DNA from: Marchantia polymorpha subsp. ruderalis
Taxonomy: Eukaryota > Streptophyta > Marchantiopsida > Marchantiales > Marchantiaceae
Direction of reading: 5' to 3'
DNA length: 64,000 nucleotides
Assembly: GCA_037833965.1 (NCBI GenBank)
Contig: AP031354.1
Coordinates: 15,354,001-15,418,000 of the forward strand
In this document: piece after piece, positions 11,503-20,879 of the stretch
How positions within the stretch are numbered: the stretch's first letter is position 1
How the letters are laid out: the number at the start of each line of letters is the position of its first letter
The notes under the pieces: generated by a model
Database searches by the model: none
Seen by the model: only the letters and a program-made list of their open reading frames with translations
What the model was told of the DNA's origin: nothing
Made by a program: the position numbers and the translations under genes

Positions 11503-11908
11503 TTATAACAAGAGAGTAAATAAGAGAGGTGCATGATCTGACTCTGGCTGAGGTTCTAGAATATCAAATTTCAAAACAAGAGAGCTATGAGTGGCTGAAG
11601 ATAGAAGATAATCAATGGTGCTAACACTTGTTGGAGAAAAACACGTATTGGAAAGGGAGTTGGGAAAGAGGGAGATACCGTTGAGAACTTTCAAATTACA
11701 TGTGGCTCCAAAGGTTAGAAAGTATTCTGTCAAAGAATTTGTACAAATATAAATAGAGTTTCTACACCACATACTATCTTTGAGTTCTTCAAAGGAGGGA
11801 GAACTCAAGAGATCACCAACTTGGGTAAATTGTGCACAATCTATTCGAGCATTGAAATCTCCAACCAGAAAAACTTCACCTTTGCTCTGATAATTGAGAA
11901 CATCTCCT
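11503..11908 (-). pseudogene. LINE ORF2: endonuclease, C-terminal part
   Basis: On the reverse strand the sequence reads FLVGDFNAR, then (via the open frame ending at 11503) SIDYLLSS and ESDHAPLLFTL. These are the conserved last blocks of the apurinic-type (EEP) endonuclease of LINEs (GDFN, and S-D-H with the catalytic histidine). The upstream half is missing because the copy is 5'-truncated. It lies about 290 bp upstream of the RT frame. Confidence 0.8.
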
Positions 11909-11934
11909 ATAAGTCAATGGAATGGTTGACTCTG

Positions 11935-12202
11935 ATAGTATATATAGAGAGGTACGAAAGAGACTCTGAAGCAAATTTGGAGAGTTCATATGTAGAGACT
12001 TGTTTCATATATGAAATAGTGACAAATTTTTAGTAACTTGGAGTGTCAATGAGTGTATGAGTTGGAGTAATACCTTGAGAGATTGTGTCATAGTGTGTTT
12101 AGGTTATGAGTATAATGCAGAATCCTAGTCTTCTAGAATCATGATGAGCTACCGAAAAGCCATTTGAGGTAAACCTGAGTGAGAGCCAATCTGGAGGTTG
12201 CA
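11935..12202 (+). repeat. 3' LTR of gypsy element, second part
   Basis: This resumes the LTR after the LINE and matches about 1635-1901 of the 5' LTR with scattered substitutions. It ends GGAGGTTGCA at 12202, followed by copia gag sequence. Confidence 0.9.
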
Positions 12203-12879
12203 GATCCACATCCCTTTAGCGCAAGAGAGTTAAGTTTCGGGTTCCATCCCATAACAAGAGGAACTTGAAGAACTTGGTGTAATCGAGATGTGGCAAGAAT
12301 GGTCACATCAAGAAGGACTGTCAGATGATAGTAAGAGATGCGAATCTCCTTCAAGTGGCGAATGTTGCGGAACGTCTTCACTCAGAAGAGGAAGACGTGT
12401 TTGCCGACGGTCTATGATGCCAGAGGTATGCACTCTGTAGTTCACCAATAGTTGTTGGTGATGTATGGATTTTGGATAGTGGTTGTTCTTATCAAATTTG
12501 TTACATTAGGGAGTTCTTCTGTACTTTCTAAGGATCAAACAGTTCCGTTCTTATGGAGAATGACCAACCTTGTAAGATTGAGGGTGTGGGATCTGTACAA
12601 ATCCGCATATTTGATGGTGTCAACCGAACACTGACACACGTTAGGTTTATACATAACATGAGAAAGAACTTGATCTCTCTTAGAGTGTTAGACTCACACG
12701 ACTTGGAGTGAAGCTCTAGGTAGGGCGTGTTAGATGTCAAATCCAGTGATAAGAAGGTTTTACTTAGGGGATACAAGCACAATAATATGTACTTACTAGA
12801 GTGCATCACAATTTTTGGAGAAGTTAACTTTACCAGATCTCGCTTAGAGATGTCTCATTTATGACACTCCAGATTAGGC
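12203..12879 (+). pseudogene. Ty1/copia gag end, protease and pre-integrase region
   Basis: Gag resumes with a damaged knuckle (RCGKNGHIKKDCQ near 12292-12335, first Cys out of frame). The copia protease signature WILDSGCSYQ follows at about 12466, and then the pre-integrase segment with NNMYLLE (about 12782) and RLGHMSKHG (about 12873). Several stops and frame changes are present. The hAT MITE inserted right after the RLGHMS block. Confidence 0.75.
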
Positions 12880-12887
12880 CATATGAG

Positions 12888-13316
12888 CAAGCATGGTTGT
12901 ATTAGGCGACCGTATATACGGTCGCCTAAATTACCTAGACTTGATGGTGATTATGCGACTAAATTAAGGGAGTTATGATTTGGTGTGTACATGTTATAAG
13001 CAATGGAGAGTGGACACGTATGTATAATTGATGGATATTTTTAAAAAAATTTATACATGAATGTAATTTTTGTAGAAAAAAAAAATTAAAAAATTTTTAC
13101 TCTGAAAAAAAAGTTTTGTAAACTAAATTAGCCTAAATTAATTTTTTTAGAAATTAAATTGGTCTAAATTACCTTTTTAGTGTACTAAATTAGCGTAAAT
13201 GAACTTTGTAAGAAGACTAAATTAATGTTTTTAAATGGACTGAAGTAAATTTTTTTAGGAGACTAAATTATACTTATTTAGGTAATTTAGGCTGGAGATT
13301 ATTATATCCATGCTTG
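12888..13316. mobile_element. Non-autonomous hAT-like MITE in copia element
   Basis: 429 bp with short terminal inverted repeats CAAGCATGG...CCATGCTTG, flanked by identical 8-bp direct repeats CATATGAG at 12880-12887 and 13317-13324. Eight-base target duplications are the hallmark of hAT transposons. A perfect 28-bp palindrome occupies 12902-12929, centred on GTATATAC. A 13-bp subterminal inverted repeat pairs 12924-12936 with 13280-13292. The interior is AT-rich with repeated ACTAAATTA-type motifs and no ORF. Removing it rejoins the copia coding sequence, which supports a clean insertion. Confidence 0.9.
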
Positions 13317-13975
13317 CATATGAGTAATAGATACTTGTCTCTTCTTGATGAGAGAAAAGTGTTATCGAGTTTGGGTAAAATTGACTTCAACTTTTGTGAA
13401 CATTGCATCATGGAAAAATAGCATAGGCGAGCTTACCTCGTTGGAACTCATAATGCCACGGAGATACTAGAGTATGTACATAGTGACGTGTGAAGTCCAT
13501 CTCCTACTTCCTCACTCTCAAAAAAGCTCTACTATGTATCTTTTATAGATGATTACTTAAGGTATGTGTGGGTATATTTTTTTACCCACAAGTCTGAGGT
13601 GTTTTCCACCTTCAAAACTTGGCACGTACAAGTTGAAACTTAAACTGGCAAGAGGGTAAAATATTTAGGATCGGATAATGGCGGCGAATATACTTTTGAG
13701 GAGTTTCAAAGATATTGTACATAGGAGCTGATAACTCGTCACTTCACAACAGTTTACACTCCCCAACAAAATGTTGTTTCAGAGAGATTCAACAGAACAG
13801 TGTTGGAGAAGTTGCAGAGTATGCTAAGCGAATCTGGTTTACCAGGAGAGTTTTGGGCCGAAACCGTCAACACTGCAATTTATTTGGTAAACCTCTCGCC
13901 TTTTAGTGCAATCAATTTCTCCACACCGTTTGAAGGTTTTTGATTGTACTGCTTATCCTCTTACACCATAGAAGC
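13317..13975 (+). pseudogene. Ty1/copia integrase
   Basis: The translated blocks FCEHCIMEK (zinc-binding end), YVHSDV, YYVSFIDDYLRYVWVYFF, LGSDNGGEY and TPQQNVVSERFNRTVLE match copia integrase, with the D, D and E acids recognisable. Several in-frame stops (for example after HSDV and RYCT) make it a pseudogene. Confidence 0.8.
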
Positions 13976-13977
13976 AC

Positions 13978-15484
13978 ATGACTAAGTTAGACCCTACGTC
14001 CAAGAATTGTCGTTTTCTTGGATATGCAAGTGGAGTGAAAGGTTACATGCTATGGGATCCACTAGCTTGTAAGGTGATTGTTAGTAGAGATGTTTCTTTC
14101 AATGAGCTTGGCTTATTGAAAGAGGGGGAGAATTTTAAGAGTCCTCGTTCTGACAAGGGGAAATCTTCGGACACGGATGTCGTTGTGGGGGAGTTTGATC
14201 ATTGTATCACTAATGAACTATCACAAAAAGGAGCACCGGTGCATCAAGATAATGAGGAACATGAGCGAGTTAACTTTGATGAGCCTTTTGCAATAGTTTC
14301 AGACGATTGAGATCAACCGGAAACATCTACTAGGAGATCGCATCGTGATAGTAGGGATCCTGAAAGGTTTGTTGTATGGGCAAATTCATCCAATCTCGAA
14401 GATTGTGACTTTGATGTTGAAGATGGGGATGGTATGGCGTTTATTTTGGAAGAAGGTGAAATTTTTTCATACAAGGAAGCTCAAGCTTCGGTCAACAAGC
14501 TTCAGTGGATTGTTGCTATGGAGCGGGAGATGGAATCCTTGATTGACAATAAGACTTGGAAGCTGGTTGAACCTCCTTCGGATCAAACGCTGATTGATTC
14601 CAAGTGGATGTACAAGCTGAAGGACAATCCATTAAGAAACGAGGCAAGAATCTTCAAAGCTAGGATGGTGGTTAGAGGTTTCACACAAGAGAAGTGCGTG
14701 GACTACAACAAAGTTTTTTCATTTGTAGCTAAGTATGCTACAATTTGTCTAGTATGTACACTTGTTGCAATATTTGATCTTGTTATGGATTAGATGGATG
14801 TGGTTACAACCTTTCTTTATGGATATTTAGAGGAGGAAATCTACATGAAACAACCTGTTTGGTTTGAGATCAAAGTCCAAGAGAGGTTGGTTTGTAGATT
14901 GTTGAAATCATTGTATGGACTGAAGCAAGCTGCTATGCAGTGGAATACGCGATTTGATGAGTTCATGAAGGCACAAGGTTTTTTACGGAGCGTGTATCAT
15001 CCTTGTGTCTACATGAAGAAGGTAAATGATGAGACGTTCAATCTCATCATTTTAGTACTCTACGTTGACCACATGCTCATACTGGGGAAAAAACCAATCC
15101 GATGTTGAAGAATGCAAAAGTAAGTTGAAGTCTGCATTTAAGATGAAATATATGGGGGAGTCGAAGAGAATATTAGGCATGAAGATCCATAGGTATCATG
15201 AATAGAAGAGATTATGGTTGAGTCAAGACAAGTATGACCGTCGTATACTTGACAGGTTCAACATGATCGATTCCAAAGGAGTTTGGACTACTTTGATGGC
15301 ACATTTCAAACTCTTTGCAGCTCACTGTACTATTGATGCTGTGGAGAAAGGAAATATGTCATGTGTTCCCTATGAACAAGTCGTAGCCAGCCTCATGTAT
15401 TTGATGGTGTGCACTAGGCCGGACATTGCTTTTGCGATGGATAAGGTAAGCAGGTATATGTCAAATCTAGGGAAAGTTCACTAG
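13978..15484 (+). pseudogene. Ty1/copia reverse transcriptase and upstream linker
   Basis: 13978-14310 is the linker after integrase (KNCRFLGYASGVKGYMLWDP). RT proper spans about 14434-15108 with LVEPPSDQTLIDSKWMYKLK, VVRGFTQEKCVDY and KSLYGLKQAAMQWN. The active site reads VLYVDHML, so the second aspartate of Y-V-D-D has become H. A TAG at 14791 replaces the usual Gln before MDV and fits a C-to-T change. A further frameshift follows near 15108. Confidence 0.85.
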
Positions 15485-16045
15485 GAAGTAGTGAAATGGA
15501 TTATGAAATATTTGAAGAGTACTTTGAATTATGACTTACTGTTTGATGGTCTATTAGACAATGCCAAATCCTTGTTTGGTTACGTTAGTGCTGAATACTG
15601 ACAAGATCTAGATAAAATGAGATCTATAACTGGGTATGTGTTTACACTTGGCGGTGGAAGCATTAGTTGGAGATCTACCTTGCAGAAATGTGTAGCTTAG
15701 TCAACAACGGAAGCTAAATATGTGGCATCAGCAGAAGCAGCAAAAGAAGCTATTTGGTTGGATAGGCTTATCATGGAAATGGGATTCAAGTAGAGCGTGG
15801 TTAAACTTCATTCTGATAGCCAAAGCGCTTTACATTTGGCTGCGAACCAGGTCATGGATAGCATAGTGAAGCACATCAACATCAGATATCATTTTATCAG
15901 AGAAGCAATGTCTGATAAAACGATTGAGCTAGTCAAGATCGACAGTAAACTCAATCCAACTGATGCTTTGACCAAAGTTGTTCCATTGGAGAATTTCACG
16001 CGACATTGTGCTACCATGCAGGTTGTACATGGGGAGCACATGTAG
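15485..16045 (+). pseudogene. Ty1/copia RNase H
   Basis: After a frame change, 15797-16045 reads VKLHSDSQSALHLAAN, then VKHINIRYHFIRE and LNPTDALTK, the conserved end of copia RNase H. Upstream blocks near 15640-15760 (SWRSTLQKC, STTEAKYVASAEAAKEAIWL) are present with stops. Confidence 0.82.
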
Positions 16046-16055
16046 AATTTGCTAG

Positions 16056-16380
16056 CATAGTAGCTTGAGTTATCTCTTTATATATTTACTCTATCATGTG
16101 ATGGCTACGGTTTAGCTCTAGTTAACTCTTGTGTAAGGAGTGAGCTTGTATTAAATTTCTGTCTAGAACTTCCCGCGGAGTAATTATATAGACTATGAGA
16201 TCTTTGATCATTCTATGCAAGCAAATTTTCTATTTACCTCTTTATGTTATTACTCTATCTTGTTATGGCTACGGTCTAATTCTAATTTACTCTCGTGTAA
16301 AGAAAGGCCTTGTGTTAGTTTTTTGTCTGGAACTTCCCATTGATTAATGATATAGGTTACAGAGGTTATTGTTTCCTTAA
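16056..16380 (+). repeat. Diverged tandem duplication in copia 3' region
   Basis: Two copies about 165 bp apart (from about 16074 and about 16239) share CTCTTTATATATTTACTCTAT-like, GTTATGGCTACGG-like and TCTGTCTAGAACTTCCC-like blocks. They lie between the RNase H end and the purine tract. Confidence 0.6.
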
Positions 16381-16399
16381 CACGAGTTAAGCGGGAGAT

Positions 16400-16625
16400 T
16401 GTTGAGGTTAACTCTGGTTAATGAGTAACCTCAGGTTATAGCTATTTATAGCTAGGTGTGTCGCTGGCTTTGGAGATAAATATACCCCCAAGGCCAACGC
16501 TTCTTTTAAACGAGTATTGTGTATTTAGTTTCAGTAAAGCTTTTCGTGCGCTTCAGCCGTGGACGTAGCCCCTGAGGATGAACCACTTTATATGAGTGTG
16601 TCTTGTGTTTCCTGAATGATTCCTC
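16400..16625 (+). repeat. Copia 3' LTR, short
   Basis: Starts TGTTGAGGTTAACTC right after the polypurine tract GCGGGAGAT, the usual copia layout. It contains an inverted ends-like pair (GAGGTTAACTC, GTAACCTC). The right end is uncertain (about 16615-16640) because no second LTR is available in the window for comparison. Confidence 0.65.
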
Positions 16626-16639
16626 GTTTTTTGTTAAGA

Positions 16640-18908
16640 ATGAGATGGATGTAATGGATAACTATATATAGCATATATATAGTTAGTCATCACTATTATT
16701 AGCAACTACAATAAGAATCTCAAAATGAGAGCATGAAACGGATGAAGGAGATGGCAAAAGAGAAAGTATTAAAAAATCTCAACATATGTGGATTGGTTTT
16801 CAAGATTTTCCAATCTCAAAATATCACTGTTTACATTCAACTTTGGACGACGTGGAAGGTAAGAATACTGATATTACTATTGGCCAATTAATGACAATGA
16901 TCTCATGAGTTTGTAAGGAATTGAAAAAAAAAATCTATTAGTGTATAAAGTTTCATCTATTTCTCGGGTACTCGATACTATTAGAGTTCAATATGAGTAT
17001 GATGGGATTATAATTGTTGAATGTATGGTATCTATGTTTAAAGGTGTCATAATAAATGAAGGAGCGGTTGTCAATGTAATAATAATTCTAGCAACGAGGT
17101 ACATAGGTCTTGAAACTGACATACCTTAATCCATTACCTTAAAAATGACAAACAACAAAATCTATAAACCTCATGGTATGATTTTTAATGTTTGTATCAA
17201 CGTTTTAGGCATTTTCACTAAAGTAGATTTATACGTGATGTTAGAATAAGATGGATCATATCTCATGATCTTAGGTCAATTGTGGCTAACAAAAGCACAC
17301 GTACGGAATTATTGGGGTGAAGGGTACATGACCATTGGAAAGGGGCTGCATCAACATCGTATTACTTTTTTTTCACTATGAGGTGCATCAATATCAAACA
17401 AATCCGACTTCGATTTAAAAGAGGCTGATTATACAAAATTTGAAGTAATTTTCACAAACGATTCATCGGATGATTAAGTTGGACTTTACTTAATTGAAGC
17501 GGTGTTGAAGAGCGAATGTCTCCTGCAAAGAAAAGTACCTGCAACACCAACCACAAAAGCCGATTTTGATAGATGAAGAAATAGCATGGAGACAAAATCA
17601 AAGGCGACTAGGTGCAAAATTGTCTTCTCAAGAGTAGAAACCTTTTGCCGCCAGTTACGTAAGTTTATTTATCTATTTGACTTCAATTGCAAATCCTTAT
17701 AATTGAAGTCAAACAGAAAGTTACCTTAGAAACACATAGGATTGAACTTTATTTCAATGCAAAGACAATCAAGCAGACACTTTATTGTATGAATTCCAAT
17801 TATGTTGATGTAATGAAAGTAAAATTGGAAAAACTACTAGAAGTTAGATTCATCAGACCGTTGAAGAATACTAAGTGGGAATTCACAATCCCGTTGGCTT
17901 GTAAGAAATATAGGAAATTGCAACTTTGAGTGAATTACAAGAAACTCAACTATGTCACAAAGATCGGTATCTCATACCATTTTGCAACGAAGTTCTTGAG
18001 AAAGTGGAATACAAATTGTACTATTTTGCGGATGGCTACAGCCGATATCATCAAGTGAGGATTGTGGAAAAAGATCAATTGAATACCACCTTCATATCAC
18101 CATGTGATATCTTTTGTTACTAGGTAATGTTATTCGAACTTTGCAATTCTCCAACTACTTTCAAACAGCTAATGAATAAAGTTTTGGAACCATATTTAAG
18201 ACATTTTGTATGAATATTTATGGATGATTTTGGAATTTACAAAAATCTCGTCTCGCACTTGGAGAAGTTAGAGAAGGTTTTTGAACGCTTCTATGAGTTA
18301 GTAATCACACTAGTCTACTAAACAAAAATTGGATTTTTGTTTGATAAATTGGTAGATCATATTGATTACAAGAAGGGAATTGGTATTGATATGGAGAAAA
18401 GAGAAGTGGTGTTAGTAGCGTTGTTTTTTACCATCAAACGTGGTATTATATTTTTTTTGGAAATTATTAGCTATTATCGTCAGTTGAGCGGTACGGGATG
18501 ATCCTCAAATCTTTAACTAGATTCTTCAAGGATGACGCACCGCCTTTTCAAATCACATCAGAGGCATTAGGTACTTTTGAGACGCTAAGCAAGCATTGCT
18601 TTCAACATTAATTTTACGAACTCTGGATTCAAAGAAACCATTTTGTGTTTATACAGATGCATCCGAAGAAAGTGTGGACGCAACATTGGCACAATTGGAT
18701 ATAGAAGAAAACAACCATCCCATATATTATATCAATAGACAACTCACGTCGGAAAAATTTGTTATACAGCCATAGAACAATAAAGTCTATGCGTTATTTT
18801 TGCGCTGAAGAAATTTCAACACTATTTGATCTGGACGAGAACTACGATGGTGAAAGATCATTAAAACCAAGTGTATCTTCTCAACAAACCAAACGCCACG
18901 GAAAGGAT
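16640..18908 (+). mobile_element. Old Ty3/gypsy pol remnant
   Basis: Heavily mutated plant gypsy pol without LTRs. Recognisable parts are a protease region (IINEGAVVNVIIILATRYIG near 17058, then DGSYLMILGQLWLTKAH near 17250), RT (FCNEVLEKVEYKLYYFADGY near 17980-18030) and RNase H (FCVYTDASEES-like near 18640; KFQHY and LLNKPNATERI-like near 18810-18905). The ITIGQLM-type block near 16880 matches ITVGQLI of the nested gypsy at 5040, so the two elements belong to related lineages. It is full of stops and A/T-rich changes and ends where a LINE fragment begins. Confidence 0.8.
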
Positions 18909-19188
18909 TCCTGTTTGGGTGTGAGGACTCAAACTTTATATGTTATTCTTCTAGCGGATGCAGTTTGTCTACCTATTGAGGTTGAAGCTCTCTTTTTTAC
19001 TATCACTTACGTTAAAAGAGTAACATCTCTTGATCCTTTTAACTTCCTCTTGAAGCTTTGCGTGCCACACGTTCAAGGGGTGATTTACATATGTGATGAC
19101 TTGGTCTTTGAGGTGGAATGTGACAGAACTCAATTGAGAATTGCAACCTATTGGCCTACGCAACCGTATCAAGGAGGAATTGCTGAAG
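18909..19188 (+). pseudogene. LINE ORF2 C-terminal fragment (copy 3)
   Basis: The translation LGVRTQTLYVILLADAVCLP, then EVEALFFTITYVKRV matches the same segment of LINE copy 1 (LGVRNQNSYAILLVET, EVEALYLTITYITRV). It starts abruptly next to the gypsy remnant and stops where the 169-bp repeats begin, so it is a 5'-truncated LINE that was later cut by another insertion or deletion. Confidence 0.75.
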
Positions 19189-19189
19189 C

Positions 19190-19965
19190 CTGCAAATTTT
19201 TAGATCTAACTGAGTTCCAAAGCACAGTGCATCCAATTTTGAGTTTCAATCTTTGACTTTCAAGATTTGAGTTAAAGAGAGTCAATTTTTACGAGAGCTG
19301 TTTCTTTGAGCTTGAATGTGCACTAAAATTGAAACTTTGTTAGAGGTTGAAGTTAGGCAGGAAGCACGAGCTCAAAAAATCTCAGACCGAATGCAATCTG
19401 AAGCACAAAGTTGATACATCTTTGAGATTTGAGTTTTTTGAGAGGGGAGTGCCAAATTTTACAGGAGTCATAATTCGGACTGGAGTGTGAATGGAGCTTA
19501 AAATGTCATGGCATTATGAGGTTATGCAAGGCATTAAAACTTGCAAATTTTCAGATCAAACAGAGTATCATAAGCAGATTGCATCCAATTTTGAGTTTCA
19601 AGATTTGAGGAGAATAGAGTCAATTTTTACGGGAGCTGTATCTTCAAGCTTAAGTGTGCACTGGATCTGAAACTTTGTAGGAGATTGAAATTGGGCAGAG
19701 CGCACAAGCCTGCAAAATCTCAGACTGAACGCAATTTGGAGCACGAAGTTGAGAGATTTTTGAGGTTTGAGTTTTTGAGAGTAAAGGGCTGAATCTTGCA
19801 AAGGCTGTAACTTTGGGCTAGAGTGTGCACTAGACTTGAAACTTTGTGAGAGCTTGGAACTAAGCACGGAGCACGAGCGTTTAAAATTTGAAACCAAACT
19901 CAAATTGAAAGACAAAGTTGAGACATCTTTGAGTCTTGAGTTTTTGAAAGAAATTCACATGATGA
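19190..19965 (+). repeat. Tandem monomers, about 169 bp, 4.5 copies, upstream of LINE ORF1
   Basis: Units begin near 19191, 19371, 19540 and 19709, with a partial unit near 19877. Shared blocks are CTGCAAAATCTCAGAC, GCAATTTGGAGCAC, TTTGAGTTTTTGAGAG, GTGCACTAGACTTGAAACTTTG and GCACGAG. The position just before ORF1 in a LINE suggests a monomeric 5' UTR, by analogy with monomer-based L1 promoters in rodents. A satellite that happened to lie upstream is the alternative. Confidence 0.75.
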
Positions 19966-20119
19966 CTTTTCAAGACAAATTGATACTCAATCTTGTGTAA
20001 AGGGTTTTGGAAGAGTTGAAAGTACTCCGTGAAGAATAAAATGTGCATAATTCTACTTTAATTGCTACTCAATATGAATTTGGCAGCTGAAGCTCTTTTA
20101 AAAAAGTTTTGAAAAGATC

Positions 20120-20700
20120 ATGGTTGATATCTCAGAACATGTTGAGTACATTCAAGAGAAAGTTGACTCTCAAGTTTCCACTGTTGCAACTACTAGATTG
20201 CATGAAGTGATTGAAAATCTAGTAATGAAGATGAAATCTGTTTGGTAGCAAGCCAACAAGTTTGCTCATATCTTTTTTTGTCAAGAGCAAGAGATTGAAA
20301 AGTCAAATGAAATTTCTCGTAGAAAGAATGTGAGGATTTTTGGTCTACCTAAATCTAAGAAGGAAGAGGAGAAGAGTGTTGTCACCAAGTTTTTGGTTGA
20401 AACACTTGATGTTACTAATACAGATGTGGCTTAAGCTTTTTGCATTGGAACTATATGAACCCAATCTCGAGCTATCATAGTTAAGTTTAATGACCGAACT
20501 CAACGTGATACGGCTTTAGCTAACAAAGCCGTTCTCAAGGGACGTAGGATTTGATTAGATCATGATTTTACACCTTTACAAGTAGAGTCAAGGAGAAAGG
20601 AGCTTTCAAAAGTCAAAGAAGTTCAAGATGCATGATTTTTTGCTTATCTTCATGATGAACAAACAATTGTCACTCAACGAAAAAGACTATCATCAATCTA
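20120..20700 (+). pseudogene. LINE ORF1 remnant (coiled coil + RRM-like)
   Basis: From ATG 20120 the translation reads MVDISEHVEYIQEKV and continues through a helical stretch rich in E, K and Q. The segment RRKNVRIFGLPKSK and then AIIVKFNDRTQRD, ANKAVLKGR is characteristic of ORF1 proteins with an RRM-like domain (RNP-like VRIFGL and IIVKF strands). At least four stops interrupt it. Known role of such proteins: RNA-binding chaperone in the LINE ribonucleoprotein. Confidence 0.65.
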
Positions 20701-20879
20701 GCAATCCAATAGCTTGAGAGTGTTTATGTGAAATATTATAGGTCTTTCTACAAAAAAGTATGTGAGTGTTGATCCAATTGGAAGATGATAGACATCATCA
20801 ACATTGTGGAGACGTGGGATCATGAGAGCAACACTATTTGAGAGATACCAGTGTATACTTTGGTGGGATTCACTTGGAA

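Larger units (their letters stand above)
9168..11934 (-). mobile_element. 5'-truncated LINE (copy 1) in gypsy 3' LTR
   Basis: Reverse-strand non-LTR retrotransposon: partial endonuclease (11503-11908), reverse transcriptase (about 10055-11212), C-terminal zinc-knuckle region (9276-10055) and a 3' end of TATTACCATTACCATT in place of poly-A. It is 5'-truncated inside the endonuclease domain. The LTR resumes at 11935 with ATAGTATATATAG, and ATA occurs on both sides, so any target duplication is very short. Compared with copy 2 (19190-23978) it lacks about 190 bp near 11235. It has few lesions: a TAG at about 10918 where copy 2 has TTG, and a one-base loss in a T run near 10072. Confidence 0.9.
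1159..12202 (+). mobile_element. Ty3/gypsy LTR retrotransposon inserted in copia gag
   Basis: Two LTRs begin TGTAAGACCGG and end GGAGGTTGCA: 1159-1901 and 8667-9167 plus 11935-12202. The second is split by a LINE. The flanks are AGATC at 1154-1158 and GATCC at 12203-12207. They share GATC, or AGATC if the final A is counted as target, consistent with a 4-5 bp target duplication. Internal order is leader, gag, protease, reverse transcriptase-RNase H, integrase. No chromodomain follows integrase, so it is not a chromovirus; the tRNA-Asp-like primer site hints at the Athila/Tat side. The LTRs differ by few substitutions plus a block of about 28 bp near 8925-8950 present only in the 3' copy, so the insertion is fairly recent compared with its copia host. 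Confidence 0.92.
410..16625 (+). mobile_element. Decayed Ty1/copia LTR retrotransposon, host of nested insertions
   Basis: The parts run in the copia order gag (410-1158), zinc knuckle and protease (12290-12500), pre-integrase, integrase (13317-13960), reverse transcriptase (14434-15108), RNase H (to 16045), then a purine tract and 3' LTR from 16400. Integrase preceding reverse transcriptase is the Ty1/copia arrangement. A gypsy element (1159-12202) splits gag and a hAT MITE (12888-13316) sits before integrase. No 5' LTR is visible, so it lies outside the window or is lost. Many stops and frameshifts make the element non-functional. Confidence 0.9.

Noticed and set aside
19190..19965. Possible CRISPR-like array
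   Set aside because: Units of about 169 bp are diverged throughout with no short identical repeats separated by unique spacers, in a plant nuclear transposon context.
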